From NCBI GenBank assembly GCA_934636825.1, contig CAKUBG010000013.1, positions 6,158 through 70,157 on the forward strand: a DNA stretch of 64,000 nucleotides, in the 5' to 3' direction. Below are positions 25,172-34,687 of this stretch, in pieces. The notes under the pieces were generated by a model that was not told the origin of the DNA, did no database searches, and saw nothing but the letters and a program-made list of their open reading frames with translations. Source of the DNA: an uncultured bacterium (GTDB lineage Bacteria; Vulcanimicrobiota; Xenobia; Xenobiales; Xenobiaceae). Made by a program: the position numbers and the translations under genes. How positions within the stretch are numbered: the first letter of the stretch is position 1; every line of letters starts with the position of its first letter.

Positions 25172-27223
25172 GTGCATTTAGAACAAGAAAATACAATATG
25201 CAAATTCCCCTTTGAGTACAAACTCAGTAGGGGAACGTTCACTTTTTGTTTGATCCTTGCTTTGGCAGGGATCGCACAAGCGCAGCCTGCCAAAGAGCTG
25301 CCCGCTGCGGAAATGTTTGAACCGGCAGCTTCTTATTGCTTGTCTGAAAGCAACTTGCCGAACTTGCTTTCTGCTAAAAACGAGCCGGAAATTCAGCTTA
25401 GTACAAATAAAAAAAATTCTGCTCCTGCTGCCGGAACTCCGGAATATAATTATCAATTAGCACAAAAATACTACAGTGAAAAGGTTTTCCCTAAGGCTAT
25501 TAAGTTTTTTACTCAAGCCGCCGAAGATGGACACGTAGGAGCACAGAGCTTCTTGGGACGCTGCTATTATAAAGGCGAAGGCGTTGAGCTCGACTATGCC
25601 AAAGCCGCTGAGTGGCTGACGAGAGCTAGTGAGCAAGACGACCACTTAGCTCAATACTATCTCGGGCTTTGCTATGAAAATGGTCGCGGTGTGGAACAAA
25701 ATTTTGCTACTGCTGCCAGCTATTATGAAAGCGCTGCTTTCGGCGGAGTTCCTGAAGCTCAAAATAATTTAGGTCGTTACTACTATTTTGGTCGCGGCGT
25801 GGAACGTGATTATCAGCAAGCTGCTGCTTGGTTTTTGCGAGCTGCCAACCAGAAATTACCCAATGCTATGTATAACTTAGGCGTTTGCTATGATTTGGGC
25901 CAAGGAGTGGAGAAAGATCAGCAAAAAGCCATAGATCTCTATTTTAGGGCAGCTAATGCCGGAGAAGCGAGTGCTCAATGCAATTTGGGCATGTGCTATA
26001 GCGCTGGCTCCGGAGTCGAAAAAGATTTAAATAAAGCCTTCTCTTGGTATCAGAGGGCTGCTATTGGTGGCAATGCCAAAGCTCAAAACAATTTAGGTGT
26101 TTGTTACAAAAACGGTGAGGGTGTTCAGCGCAATCCGCGTGAGGCTGCGCGTTTATTTGTGGCTGCGGCCGATCAGGGGCTGGCCGGAGCTCAATATAAT
26201 GCTGGTTGGTCTTATTTAAATGCTTTCGGTGTTGGCCGCGACTACCGCAAAGCTTTCGAATATTTCTCTAAAGCAGCCGCTCAAAATTATCCTAAAGCAC
26301 AATTGCAATTGGCTTCACTATACCAGCAAGGCAAAGGTACAGAGCAAAATTATGAAGAGGCGGCTCGCTGGTATGGCGTGGCTGCCGAACATGGCATTCC
26401 GGTGGCTAAATATTGCTTGGGACGTTGTTATGCTTCAGGCCAAGGAGTTGAGCAAGACATGGGGCGTGCTGTCGAGCTTTATACGGAAGCTGCCGATCAA
26501 GGAGACGGTGAAGCTCAGTATGAGCTGGCTATGTGCTATAGAAATGGTGTGATCGTTTCCCAAGATTACGCAAAGTCTGCTCAACTTTTACGCAAGGCGT
26601 CCGATCAGGATATAACTGAAGCTCAAGCCTATCTTGGGGCAGCTTATCTTTTGGGAGAAGGTGTGAAAGCGGATCCTAAAGTAGCTTTTAAACTCTTTAA
26701 TAGAGCCGCCGATAAGGGCAGCATCTTAGCCGATTACGCTTTGGGATGTATGTATTATGAGGGCGTAGGTACACATAAAAATTTCAGCAAGTGCATTACT
26801 CATTGGAATAATGTGGCTCGCAGCGGCTATGCTATTGCCCAAAACAATTTGGGATATTGCTACTATTATGGTCGCGCCAATGAACAAAATAATCAAAAGG
26901 CTTTAAAGTGGTGGCGTCGCGCTGCCGGTCAAGGTTATGGCAATGCTGAAAATGCTCTTGGTGTAGCCTATTTCACCGGTTTAGTTGTCAATAAAAATTA
27001 TGAAGTTGCTGGAGAATGGTTTAAGAAAGCCGCTGAACACGGAGACGTAGAGGGCAAGGATAATGTCTCTTTGCTTGAAGGTGTAGACTCTGAACAATTG
27101 CCAGGTCTGACTGATCGTTTGGCGTTTGGCTTTAATTACTTGTCGCTTAAAGAACTTGAAGAATTTATTAAAGTTTATGAGTCTCAAGAAAACACAAACG
27201 CTATTACTGACGAGGAAGAGTAG
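25172..27223 (+). CDS. Exported Sel1-repeat protein (about 14 repeats)
   Basis: The start is probably GTG 25172 (a TTG at 25151 is also open). A signal peptide ends around LALAGIAQAQP. After a linker come one degenerate TPR-like unit (NYQLAQKYYSEKVFPKAIKF) and 14 consecutive 36-residue Sel1 repeats of the form AQxxLGxCYxxGxGVExDxx followed by KAxxWYxxAA, to about residue 630. A short tail follows. Sel1 proteins form alpha/alpha superhelical scaffolds that bind partner proteins; many exported ones act in envelope assembly. It lies four bases before the acetyltransferase gene. Its specific partner is unknown. Confidence 0.85.
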   Translation: MHLEQENTICKFPFEYKLSRGTFTFCLILALAGIAQAQPAKELPAAEMFEPAASYCLSESNLPNLLSAKNEPEIQLSTNKKNSAPAAGTPEYNYQLAQKYYSEKVFPKAIKFFTQAAEDGHVGAQSFLGRCYYKGEGVELDYAKAAEWLTRASEQDDHLAQYYLGLCYENGRGVEQNFATAASYYESAAFGGVPEAQNNLGRYYYFGRGVERDYQQAAAWFLRAANQKLPNAMYNLGVCYDLGQGVEKDQQKAIDLYFRAANAGEASAQCNLGMCYSAGSGVEKDLNKAFSWYQRAAIGGNAKAQNNLGVCYKNGEGVQRNPREAARLFVAAADQGLAGAQYNAGWSYLNAFGVGRDYRKAFEYFSKAAAQNYPKAQLQLASLYQQGKGTEQNYEEAARWYGVAAEHGIPVAKYCLGRCYASGQGVEQDMGRAVELYTEAADQGDGEAQYELAMCYRNGVIVSQDYAKSAQLLRKASDQDITEAQAYLGAAYLLGEGVKADPKVAFKLFNRAADKGSILADYALGCMYYEGVGTHKNFSKCITHWNNVARSGYAIAQNNLGYCYYYGRANEQNNQKALKWWRRAAGQGYGNAENALGVAYFTGLVVNKNYEVAGEWFKKAAEHGDVEGKDNVSLLEGVDSEQLPGLTDRLAFGFNYLSLKELEEFIKVYESQENTNAITDEEE

Positions 27224-27226
27224 ACT

Positions 27227-27805
27227 ATGGTAGATAGTGCCGCTAAGGAGCTGACCGAATTTGCCAAAATGCGTTCCGGTTTGCTGTATAATCCAACCGA
27301 TGAGAAATTGTTGCAAAAACGCCGCCGAGCTCTGAATTTAGCGGAAAAATTCAATGCCTGCATTCCCTCTGACAGTCAAAAAGCGGCTGAAATTGCCCGA
27401 GAGTTGTTTGGCTTTATCGGAGAGAATACGGCTATAATGGCGCGTTTTTCTTGTGATTATGGGGAAAATATCAGCATAGGAAGCAATTGCTATATCAATT
27501 ACAATTGCGTGATACTCGATTGTGCCAATGTGACTATAGGTGACAATGTGTTAATTGGGCCTAATTGTGGAATTTATACGGCAATTCACCCTTTGGAAAG
27601 TGAAGTTAGGTTGCTGGGATTAGAAACAGCTAAGCCTGTTACCATAAAGAATGGGGTCTGGCTAGGAGGAAATGTTACTATCCTTCCTGGGGTAACTATT
27701 GGTGAAAAATCCGTAATTGGTGCCGGAAGCGTAGTCACTAAAGATGTTCCCGATCATGTTTTAGCCTATGGAAATCCTTGCAAAGTTGTTAAGTCCTTGT
27801 CGTAG
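27227..27805 (+). CDS. Maltose/galactoside O-acetyltransferase-family enzyme
   Basis: The 192-residue protein has the sugar O-acetyltransferase pattern: an N-terminal helical cap (MRSGLLYNPTDEKLLQKRRRA), FSCDYGENISIGSNCYINYNC, IGPNCGIYTAIHPLESE with the catalytic His, then the left-handed beta helix ending GNPCKVVKSL. Such enzymes transfer acetyl from acetyl-CoA to sugar hydroxyls. The true acceptor cannot be told. ATG start four bases after the Sel1 gene stop. Confidence 0.9.
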   Translation: MVDSAAKELTEFAKMRSGLLYNPTDEKLLQKRRRALNLAEKFNACIPSDSQKAAEIARELFGFIGENTAIMARFSCDYGENISIGSNCYINYNCVILDCANVTIGDNVLIGPNCGIYTAIHPLESEVRLLGLETAKPVTIKNGVWLGGNVTILPGVTIGEKSVIGAGSVVTKDVPDHVLAYGNPCKVVKSLS

Positions 27806-27837
27806 TTGACTGTTAAAGAAAAATAACTATTATGTGC

Positions 27838-27862
27838 AAGCTGCAGTTTTTAGCTGCAGCTT
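27838..27862 (+). terminator. Hairpin after the acetyltransferase gene
   Basis: AAGCTGCAG (27838-27846) and CTGCAGCTT (27854-27862) form a perfect nine-base stem with a seven-base loop. The following T-rich stretch is interrupted, so this is a weak terminator or processing hairpin. Confidence 0.5.
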
Positions 27863-27894
27863 GATTTCATTTATATAGAAAGTACAAATATTAT

Positions 27895-28608
27895 ATGTTG
27901 ATAGGCTCTATTACCAATGCTGCCTCTGTGATTGTAGGCTCTGCTTTGGGACTGTTATTTAAAAAGGGTATCCCTCGCCATTTTAACAAAACGGTTATGG
28001 GAGGCTTAGCTCTGTGCCTTTTATTTATAGGCGTAAGCGGTTTGAATACCAGTAAGCAGCCCTTAGTGGTTATTATGTCTATGGTATTTGGAGCCTTTGT
28101 CGGTGAAGCTCTCCACTTAAATACGCGCTTGGAGCGTTTTGGAACCGTGATCGGTCGAAAATTCGCTGGCAATGCTTCTGGTGAGGGTCATTCGTTTGCT
28201 CAGGGGTTTGCCTATGCTTCGATTTTTTATTGCATAGGTTCAATGGCTGTAATGGGCGCTTTGCAAGACGGATTGCGCGGCGATCACACAATTCTGTTCG
28301 CCAAATCAGCTATTGACGTAACATCTTCTATATTTTTTGCTTCCACAATGGGGCCTGGTGTGGCTCTGTCGGCTGTGCCTATCTTTTTGGTAGAAGGTGG
28401 TATCGCAGCCAGCGCTGGTTTTATGGCTCCGTTTTTGACAGAAGCTTCCATAGGAGAACTTAATTGCGTTGGCTCTGTTATTGTTATGGGCATTGGTCTC
28501 AATATGCTGGATGTTACCAAATTGAAATTAGCCAACTACATTCCTGCTATGTTTTTCCCCTTTATTTTGTGCCCTTTATTCGATTTTATCGCTAAATTGT
28601 TAAATTAA
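27895..28608 (+). CDS. DUF554-family membrane protein
   Basis: The 237-residue protein has six or seven hydrophobic helices with the DUF554 (YdfK-like) signatures: GSITNAASVIVGSALGLLFK at the start, GGLALCLLFIGVSG, FYCIGSMAVMGALQDGLRGD, KSAIDVTSSIFFASTMGPGV, then VGSVIVMGIGLNML near the end. The family is thought to be a transporter, but no substrate is established. It stands alone, 89 bases after the acetyltransferase. Confidence 0.9.
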   Translation: MLIGSITNAASVIVGSALGLLFKKGIPRHFNKTVMGGLALCLLFIGVSGLNTSKQPLVVIMSMVFGAFVGEALHLNTRLERFGTVIGRKFAGNASGEGHSFAQGFAYASIFYCIGSMAVMGALQDGLRGDHTILFAKSAIDVTSSIFFASTMGPGVALSAVPIFLVEGGIAASAGFMAPFLTEASIGELNCVGSVIVMGIGLNMLDVTKLKLANYIPAMFFPFILCPLFDFIAKLLN

Positions 28609-28666
28609 AACTGAAAGAGGGAAGGACTTAAAATCCTTTTTTTTGTAAAGTTTTTCCTGCTTTCTG

Positions 28667-28695
28667 TTGACTTCTTATCTCTTTGTGGTGATAAT
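28667..28695 (+). promoter_or_regulatory. Sigma-70-type promoter for the Ser-rich protein gene
   Basis: TTGACT (28667-28672) and GATAAT (28690-28695) are separated by exactly 17 bases. Transcription should start near 28702. This places an in-frame TTG at 28695 inside the -10 box and argues that translation starts further down, at ATG 28833. Confidence 0.7.
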
Positions 28696-28832
28696 TGAGC
28701 CAAGGAATTAGAGGAGTCGGCAAATCCCAGAAAGTGGGATCTATACCAGACTCAGAGGTGCTTGGCGTCGTCCCGGAGATCGATTTTATAGGGGGCGGGG
28801 CTCGCTTAAAACTTCAGATTGTTGAGGGTCAG

Positions 28833-30029
28833 ATGATTTCACAGCAAGTTAATAACAGTGTCAACATCCAGTCTGTACAAAGTGCGCAAATCTCCGGAGG
28901 AGCAAATGTAAGCGCAACCAAGGCTTTATCAGGTGTTACCAAAGGGCTTATCGGTTCAGTATCCGCTTCTTCCGTGTCCGGCTCCGGCGCCGGTGTAGAG
29001 GCTACAAGCAGTGTTTCTAACTTGTTGGGCTCTTCTTCTACTTCTCAAAGCGAAGGTACTTTCGCTACTCCAGCTCAAATGCAGCAGCAGCTTCAAGAAC
29101 GCAATGAGACTGCCTTTAGTTTGAAAGATCCTCAGGGAGCAGCCAACTACTCTATAGAGCTTAAAGGTGACAATTACGAGTCCATTAGCGATTATGCTTC
29201 TGCTTGGACTAAAAAAGCTGCCAATGCTGCTTTGGCCGGTACTTCTGTCACAGCCAATGGTCAGGATCCCACGGCTGTGCGTAGCATGACCGACTTTGTC
29301 ATGACCCCTGAAGCCGCCACCCAATATTACAAAGACGTAATTGGCATCAAGACTTATGGCTCTACTCCCAGCCAAAACGTACAGACTTGTGCTCCGAGTT
29401 GCTTCCAAGACGGCTCTCTCTTAGCCAGCATGGATAAATGGAATGCTCAAATTCGTACCAATTTAGCTTCCAAAAATACTTTGCCTTCCAGTTTAACTGG
29501 TAGCAAAGATTCTGCCAGTGGTCTCACCTCTTACTTCCAGAATACCACTCCTTCTGTAAGCGATCATAAGAATGCTTTCAACGATTATAGCTATTCTTCT
29601 ATGCTGTCTTCTTTGAATTCTAAAGACAATTTCTCCGTATTTACCGACAATTCAATCGCTTATGAGGGCTTAACTTCTCTTTATCAAAACGGTACTATTT
29701 CTGATGGAACCAAGCTCAGTGACAATTCTGCTGTCGTTCCCGAGTTTGACTATTCCGAGTATATGCAACAAGTCCAAGATATGTATGGTCAGGGATACGA
29801 TTCCATGATTTCCGATTACATGTCCGCTTGTGGTTTGAATGACACCCCCAGCATTAGTCCTGACGTGATGTCTGTGCAGAATTTGCAATCTACTGCTATG
29901 TCTACCAACGAGTTGGTAGTAAAGTACAACTCTGAAATGACTGATGGTATTCTCTCTCTCTCCGAGTTGAAAGCTATGTATGAGAAAGCTTTATCTGCCA
30001 ATGGTATCAGCGCTGCCCTTTTAGCCTAA
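28833..30029 (+). CDS. Ser/Thr/Asn-rich protein of unknown function
   Basis: I start the gene at ATG 28833 (MISQQVNNSVNIQSVQSAQI) with GAGGG four bases upstream, because the earlier open frame crosses the promoter. The 398-residue product is rich in Ser, Gly, Ala and Thr at the N-terminus (about 20-100). It becomes Asn/Asp/Tyr/Ser-rich later (YFQNTTPSVSDHKNAFNDYS, DYSEYMQQVQDMYGQGYDSM) and ends with a helical segment (LSLSELKAMYEKALSANGIS). There is no signal peptide or membrane helix. The composition recalls secreted or appendage-associated proteins, but no family is recognised. A strong promoter, about 130-base leader and strong terminator suggest a well-expressed single gene. Confidence 0.65.
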   Translation: MISQQVNNSVNIQSVQSAQISGGANVSATKALSGVTKGLIGSVSASSVSGSGAGVEATSSVSNLLGSSSTSQSEGTFATPAQMQQQLQERNETAFSLKDPQGAANYSIELKGDNYESISDYASAWTKKAANAALAGTSVTANGQDPTAVRSMTDFVMTPEAATQYYKDVIGIKTYGSTPSQNVQTCAPSCFQDGSLLASMDKWNAQIRTNLASKNTLPSSLTGSKDSASGLTSYFQNTTPSVSDHKNAFNDYSYSSMLSSLNSKDNFSVFTDNSIAYEGLTSLYQNGTISDGTKLSDNSAVVPEFDYSEYMQQVQDMYGQGYDSMISDYMSACGLNDTPSISPDVMSVQNLQSTAMSTNELVVKYNSEMTDGILSLSELKAMYEKALSANGISAALLA

Positions 30030-30064
30030 GTAAGCGCCTAGCCCAGTTAAAAATATTAGCCAGT

Positions 30065-30118
30065 AACCGGCCTCGCTTTCTTCTAATAATTAGAGGAGCG
30101 AGGCCGGTTCTTTTTATT
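30065..30118 (+). terminator. Strong bidirectional terminator
   Basis: AACCGGCCTCGCT (30065-30077) pairs perfectly with AGCGAGGCCGGTT (30097-30109) and is followed by CTTTTTATTT. It lies between two convergent genes. Confidence 0.9.
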
Positions 30119-30123
30119 TGTTG

Positions 30124-30807
30124 TCAATTGTTTGTTGTTTGGTTGGGCTCAAATTTAAGGCAACACATCAGTCGTCCACAAGCACCTGACACTTTGCCTG
30201 GATTGAGAGGCATCTTTTGATTTTTGGCCATTTTTATAGATACTGAAGAAAAATCACGCAGCCACGCAGAACAGCATAAGTTGCGTCCGCAAACGCCTCG
30301 CCCTCCCATTAAAATAGCTCTGTCGCGTGGTCCTATCTGGCGCAATTCTATGCGCATTTTAAATTTTGAAGCCAAATCGTGAACCAAAGCTCTGAAGTCA
30401 ACTCTTTGCTCAGCATAAAACTCTATAACAATTCTGCTGCCATCTAAAGTTATGGAAGCTGAGAGCACTTGCATGGACAGTTTGTGAAATTCTACACGTT
30501 CTTTAACTACTTTTAGAGCTTGATTTCCTTGTAGTTCTCGCTCTTTGGCCAAAATGATATCTTCTTTGGAAGCTTGGCCAACTATTATGCTGGGCATGCT
30601 TGGATTGGCAGCGGAGACCAGAGCGGCTGTGCAATTAGGTGAAGCGCTACTCAGCACTGGAGGAGAGTCGGTAATTATGCCCAGTTCTCTTCCTCTCGCT
30701 CCTTCGACGATTACTTTTTGGCCAGGACTATATTCAGCTCCGTTGATAGCTTCGAAAAAAATTGGGGCTTTAGCAGCCGACACGCTGACTTCATAATATT
30801 TTTTCAT
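30124..30807 (-). CDS. PSP1-domain protein (RicT/YaaT family)
   Basis: The 227-residue protein carries the PSP1 C-terminal domain. It has a GQKVIVEGARGRELGIIT start, EFYAEQRVDFRALVHDLAS, IELRQIGPRDRAILMGG, and the Cys-rich end CGRNLCCSAWL...CGRLMCCLKFE that coordinates Fe-S in the RicT/RicA/RicF complex. In Bacillus that complex affects mRNA processing and sporulation. Non-sporulating diderms also carry the protein, so the name does not imply sporulation. There is no holB/tmk context here. ATG start at 30807. Confidence 0.9.
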   Translation of the reverse strand: MKKYYEVSVSAAKAPIFFEAINGAEYSPGQKVIVEGARGRELGIITDSPPVLSSASPNCTAALVSAANPSMPSIIVGQASKEDIILAKERELQGNQALKVVKERVEFHKLSMQVLSASITLDGSRIVIEFYAEQRVDFRALVHDLASKFKMRIELRQIGPRDRAILMGGRGVCGRNLCCSAWLRDFSSVSIKMAKNQKMPLNPGKVSGACGRLMCCLKFEPNQTTNN

Positions 30808-30970
30808 AGATAAAATCCTTTTTGCTCGCTCGGCTTCGCCGTATGCAAATTAACTCCCCGTATTTTTTTGCGAGTAGCATTGACTCCACATTCCAAATAG
30901 TGAAGCAAGGGGCTTTGCGTCGGTGTGTGGTAAAATATGGCCGCTATAATATTTCAAGGAGGCTTGTCCT

Positions 30971-32944
30971 GTGAATAAATATGCAGCTTATGCCGCCATT
31001 GCCCTTGTTTTGGCTCTAGGCGCTCCCTCATTTGCCGCTCCCAATTCTCCCCAAAAATCTCCCAAAGCCGGGGTGGTAAGCGTGAATACTTTCGTTCCCG
31101 ATTCCAATATGTCTAGGAGCAACATTCCTGATCGCTATAAGTGGAATTTGTCTGCTCTTTTTAAAACTGAAGCCGATTTTGAGAATGCTTTGGCTCAAAC
31201 CAAAATAGGTATTGATTCTATCGTGGCTTACAAAGGCAAACTGAGTGACAGTGAAGCTCTGTTCAATTGTATGCAAGCTTATTTCAATACACGTCGCTTG
31301 GCCAACAGTGTAACTTTGTATAGTAATTTGCGTCTCACTACAGATTTGCGCGATGCCAAGCTTCAAGATATGGACGCCAGAGCTCAGGCCGCCATGCGCA
31401 GCTTTATGGCCAATACCGCTTTCATTCGTGACGAATTGTTAAAGATCGATTCTTCAGTTATTGATAAAGCTGTGGCTGCTCATCCTGTAATGAAAGAATA
31501 TCTGCCTTGGATTGAGGGAGCTCGTCGCCGTAAAGCACATATCTTATCTCCTGAAGAAGAGCGCATCCTCTCTTTGGCTGGCGACAACCAGTTGGCTGAA
31601 ATCGACTTAAACGAACTGCCTTCCGATTTCGAAAAGACTTTCCAGTCCCTTTATTCTGATATTAAGTTGCCCGTCATTAAGGATGAAAATGGCAAAGATG
31701 TACAACTGACTTTTTCTAATTATGCCAAATACAGAGCCAGTAAAGATCGTCGGGTACGTAAAGATACGGTAGAAAAATTCTTTGGAGCTTTGAACGATTA
31801 TCGTAATACCTTCGCTTCTATTATGGCCGGCCAAGTGCATTTTTCTTCATTCTTGGCTCAGTCTCGTGGTTACGATTCCGCTTTGCAAGCTTATTTAGAT
31901 AAAGACAATATCCCTGAACAAGTTTATCGCAACGTGGTCAATACTGTAAAATCAAACACTGCTCCTTTGCACCGCTATATCAGCTTGCGCAAGAAGTTGA
32001 TGGGACTTAACGATATCCATCTTTACGATCTCTATACTCCTTTGGTTCCAGCAGTCAGTCGTGATATCTCTTACGAAGAAGCTTGCAAGATTGTACCCAA
32101 AGCTTTAGCTCCTTTGGGCGACAAGTATGTAAAATCTTTGACTTACGGCTTAGATTTGAAAAATGGTTGGGTCGATGTCTATCCTCATGCCGACAAAGAC
32201 AGCGGGGCCAGTTGCGCTAGCATTTATGGCTGCCATCCTTTTGTTAAATTAAATTACATGAATTCTTTCGACGACATGTCGACTGTAGCTCATGAATTCG
32301 GACACGCCATGCATAGCACCTTAAACTATGCCAACCAAACCTATAGCACTTCTGGATACGTACCTTTCGTAGCTGAAGTAGCCTCTACTTGCAACGAAAA
32401 ATTCTTATCCGATTATTTAATCGCCAATGCCAAAGACGATGCTGAAAAGCTCTATCTTATAAACGAAATGCTTGATGGCATTCGCTCTACTATTTATCGT
32501 CAGGCTTTGTTTGCCGATTTTGAGTTGCGTATCCATGAAGCCAGTGAAAAAGGACAGACGCTTACGGCTGATTTCCTTAATAAAACTTACGCTGATTTAG
32601 TACGTGATTACTATGGCCCTGAGTTTACTATCGATGCCAATGACGGCATTGAGTGGGCCTATATACCTCACTTGTACTATAAATTCTATGTTTTCTCTTA
32701 TGCTGCTGGTATGTCCAGTGGTATAGCTATTGCTGAAAAAGTACACAACGAAGGTGCTCCGGCTCGCGACGCCTATTTGAAGATGCTTTCCAGCAGCGTT
32801 TCGACACCTCCAGTGGACATTTTGAAAATTGCCGGTGTAGATTTAACTAAGCCTGATGCCATTAAAGCCGCTACTGATCTTATGGATCAGCTTTTAGACG
32901 AAATGGAAGCTATTTTAGTAAAACAAAATAAGTTGAAAAAGTAA
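30971..32944 (+). CDS. pepF: Exported oligoendopeptidase F (M3B)
   Basis: The 657-residue protein matches PepF: SNIPDRYKWNLSALFKTEADFE, a long helical body, then the zinc site VAHEFGHAMHS at about 439-443 and the third ligand Glu in FVAEVASTCNE, followed by GPEFTIDANDGIEWAYIPHLYY. It cleaves short peptides. It begins with a signal peptide (AIALVLALGAPSFAAP), which is unusual because PepF is normally cytoplasmic. The GTG start at 30971 follows AAGGAGG, and a TATAAT lies 21 bases upstream of the start (30945-30950) with a poor -35. Confidence 0.92.
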   Translation: MNKYAAYAAIALVLALGAPSFAAPNSPQKSPKAGVVSVNTFVPDSNMSRSNIPDRYKWNLSALFKTEADFENALAQTKIGIDSIVAYKGKLSDSEALFNCMQAYFNTRRLANSVTLYSNLRLTTDLRDAKLQDMDARAQAAMRSFMANTAFIRDELLKIDSSVIDKAVAAHPVMKEYLPWIEGARRRKAHILSPEEERILSLAGDNQLAEIDLNELPSDFEKTFQSLYSDIKLPVIKDENGKDVQLTFSNYAKYRASKDRRVRKDTVEKFFGALNDYRNTFASIMAGQVHFSSFLAQSRGYDSALQAYLDKDNIPEQVYRNVVNTVKSNTAPLHRYISLRKKLMGLNDIHLYDLYTPLVPAVSRDISYEEACKIVPKALAPLGDKYVKSLTYGLDLKNGWVDVYPHADKDSGASCASIYGCHPFVKLNYMNSFDDMSTVAHEFGHAMHSTLNYANQTYSTSGYVPFVAEVASTCNEKFLSDYLIANAKDDAEKLYLINEMLDGIRSTIYRQALFADFELRIHEASEKGQTLTADFLNKTYADLVRDYYGPEFTIDANDGIEWAYIPHLYYKFYVFSYAAGMSSGIAIAEKVHNEGAPARDAYLKMLSSSVSTPPVDILKIAGVDLTKPDAIKAATDLMDQLLDEMEAILVKQNKLKK

Positions 32945-32984
32945 CTTTTATTCGTTCTGCTCAATAGGGGCTATATAAAATAAC

Positions 32985-33031
32985 AAGGCAGACTCTCTAC
33001 CAAAAGTGAGTCTGCCTTATTTATTTTTTTA
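32985..33031 (+). terminator. Bidirectional terminator after pepF
   Basis: AAGGCAGACTC (32985-32995) pairs with GAGTCTGCCTT (33008-33018), followed by ATTTATTTTTTT. It separates pepF from a convergent minus-strand gene. Confidence 0.9.
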
Positions 33032-33043
33032 TGTGTTGAAAAA

Positions 33044-34516
33044 CTACTTTTGGGTAGCGCCCACTTTATATTGGTACAACTGAGAATCCAACTCAAAGCT
33101 TTGGCTTTGCGGATTATAAAGTTCGCGTCCTATTTCGCCAAAATTGGGAGCGTAGTAAGTACGGAAAGAGCCCTCTTTAAGCTTATCTTTTTCTGTACCG
33201 TAGTAAGTTACGCGTAAACAATTTTGGTAATCTCCCACTGCAGTATTGACATTATAGAGATCCGATTCAACTTTATACCATCTATTATCAAATAAATAGG
33301 GTTTGTCCGGATAAGCCAGAGGAGGAATAAGCAATACTAAACTGTTGCCTTCTGTAGTTTTATAAAGGCGCATGCAAGCTTGGCTTTCGGCATCGATAAA
33401 ATCTAGGCCTTGAAGTCCGTCCTTATTTGGGGAAAGCAACTCTGTGGGATTCTTGAGATCGGAAGCAGCGTCGTAACGCAACCAATTCACCTTTATGTAA
33501 TCAAAAGGCTGCTGGTGCTCGTAATTATAGAATCTAAAGCAATTAGTAATATTTTCTTTTTTCAACCCTTCCGGTACAGGAACAGAGAAAGATTTGGAAG
33601 TTAAGTTGGGAGCTGGCAAATAAACTCCTATTTGAGGTTCCAGAGGAGTTGCGTCTAAGGAAGGGCGGTTAGTCGTTTCATAAGCAGCTAAAATGTTGCG
33701 CGGGTAAAAATCTTTTGTCTCGGGATTGTAGCTAAAAGCTAAAACTTCGCCGAGCTTGGGAGCATAGAAACTGACGCTTGAACCTTGGGCCAGCTCTTTG
33801 GTCTTTCCATATACGCATACCATTTGGCAATTTCTGAAAATACCGGCCGGAGTTGTTACAGTATAAAGATTGTGGGCTGTTCGGTAAAAGAGTCCTTTGA
33901 ATTCGAAAATCTTCCCTGCTTGGGCACTGGGAGGCACTTCGCAACAGACGATATTGTCGCCATCGACGAAATGATCGTCTGTAAATACGCAACCGGTCTC
34001 TTTCTCAAAACGAGTAAAACCTTCGCCGCTGATTATGGGAACTTCGTAAGGGTAAGATACTGAATCTGTTTTTGTGTGACGGAAAAACTCGTAATGGCGA
34101 TAGCAACGCACGTCTTGTTTCTCTTGATCCAGGCGATTTGTGAAGATGTAACGTCGGAAAGCCAATATACTGTTCTGCGGATCTTTACTATTATAAGTGC
34201 TTTGTCCTGGAAAAAGAAAAGTTTTGCTTACAAGGCTGCTGTCTTCCATATAGGCGGCTGTATTACACACCGAAGCTGGAGAGTCTGTTTGCTCTTGCAC
34301 TGCGTGATCGGCTTCTGTAGAAGATGGATATTTACGGAAGCTTTCCGTTTGGGGAACGGCGTCGGCAGCTGCCGCTTGAACTTGGGAAATGGAATTTCCC
34401 GGCCCTGAAACGGCCCAAACTGGAGTCGTCAGTGGCCAGCTTAGACAAGCGGAAGTTCCTATGACAGCTACTGTTATAAATATGCTGTTCTTTATCGTCG
34501 AGTATTTTCTGTGCAT
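33044..34516 (-). CDS. Exported protein with an internal duplication, unknown function
   Basis: The 490-residue protein has a signal-like N-terminus (SIFITVAVIGTSACLSWPL) and two related halves. The first contains TVTTPAGIFRNCQMVCVYG and VSFYAPKLGEVLAFSYNPE; the second contains NVNTAVGDYQNCLRVTYYG and FRTYYAPNFGEIGRELYNPQ. The shared block is a strand, then (A)GxaxNCxxVxYyG, then YAPxxGEi. I recognise it only as similar in style to lipoprotein/TapB-like beta domains that carry an AGxFxNC motif. It is monocistronic and bounded by terminators. Function unknown. Confidence 0.65.
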   Translation of the reverse strand: MHRKYSTIKNSIFITVAVIGTSACLSWPLTTPVWAVSGPGNSISQVQAAAADAVPQTESFRKYPSSTEADHAVQEQTDSPASVCNTAAYMEDSSLVSKTFLFPGQSTYNSKDPQNSILAFRRYIFTNRLDQEKQDVRCYRHYEFFRHTKTDSVSYPYEVPIISGEGFTRFEKETGCVFTDDHFVDGDNIVCCEVPPSAQAGKIFEFKGLFYRTAHNLYTVTTPAGIFRNCQMVCVYGKTKELAQGSSVSFYAPKLGEVLAFSYNPETKDFYPRNILAAYETTNRPSLDATPLEPQIGVYLPAPNLTSKSFSVPVPEGLKKENITNCFRFYNYEHQQPFDYIKVNWLRYDAASDLKNPTELLSPNKDGLQGLDFIDAESQACMRLYKTTEGNSLVLLIPPLAYPDKPYLFDNRWYKVESDLYNVNTAVGDYQNCLRVTYYGTEKDKLKEGSFRTYYAPNFGEIGRELYNPQSQSFELDSQLYQYKVGATQK

Positions 34517-34687
34517 ATGCTTTTTATGGTGCCTCTTTCTTCGCCGACCGTCGGCATACTGTAAGTGTTAAATTCTTTGAGTGTTGGCAAATTGCTATAA
34601 GTCGATCCAAAAATCTTCTTTTATTTTATTTTTTTAGGTAAAGCTGATAAACAATGGCTTTCAAGTTAATTTTCTACTCATAAAGGA

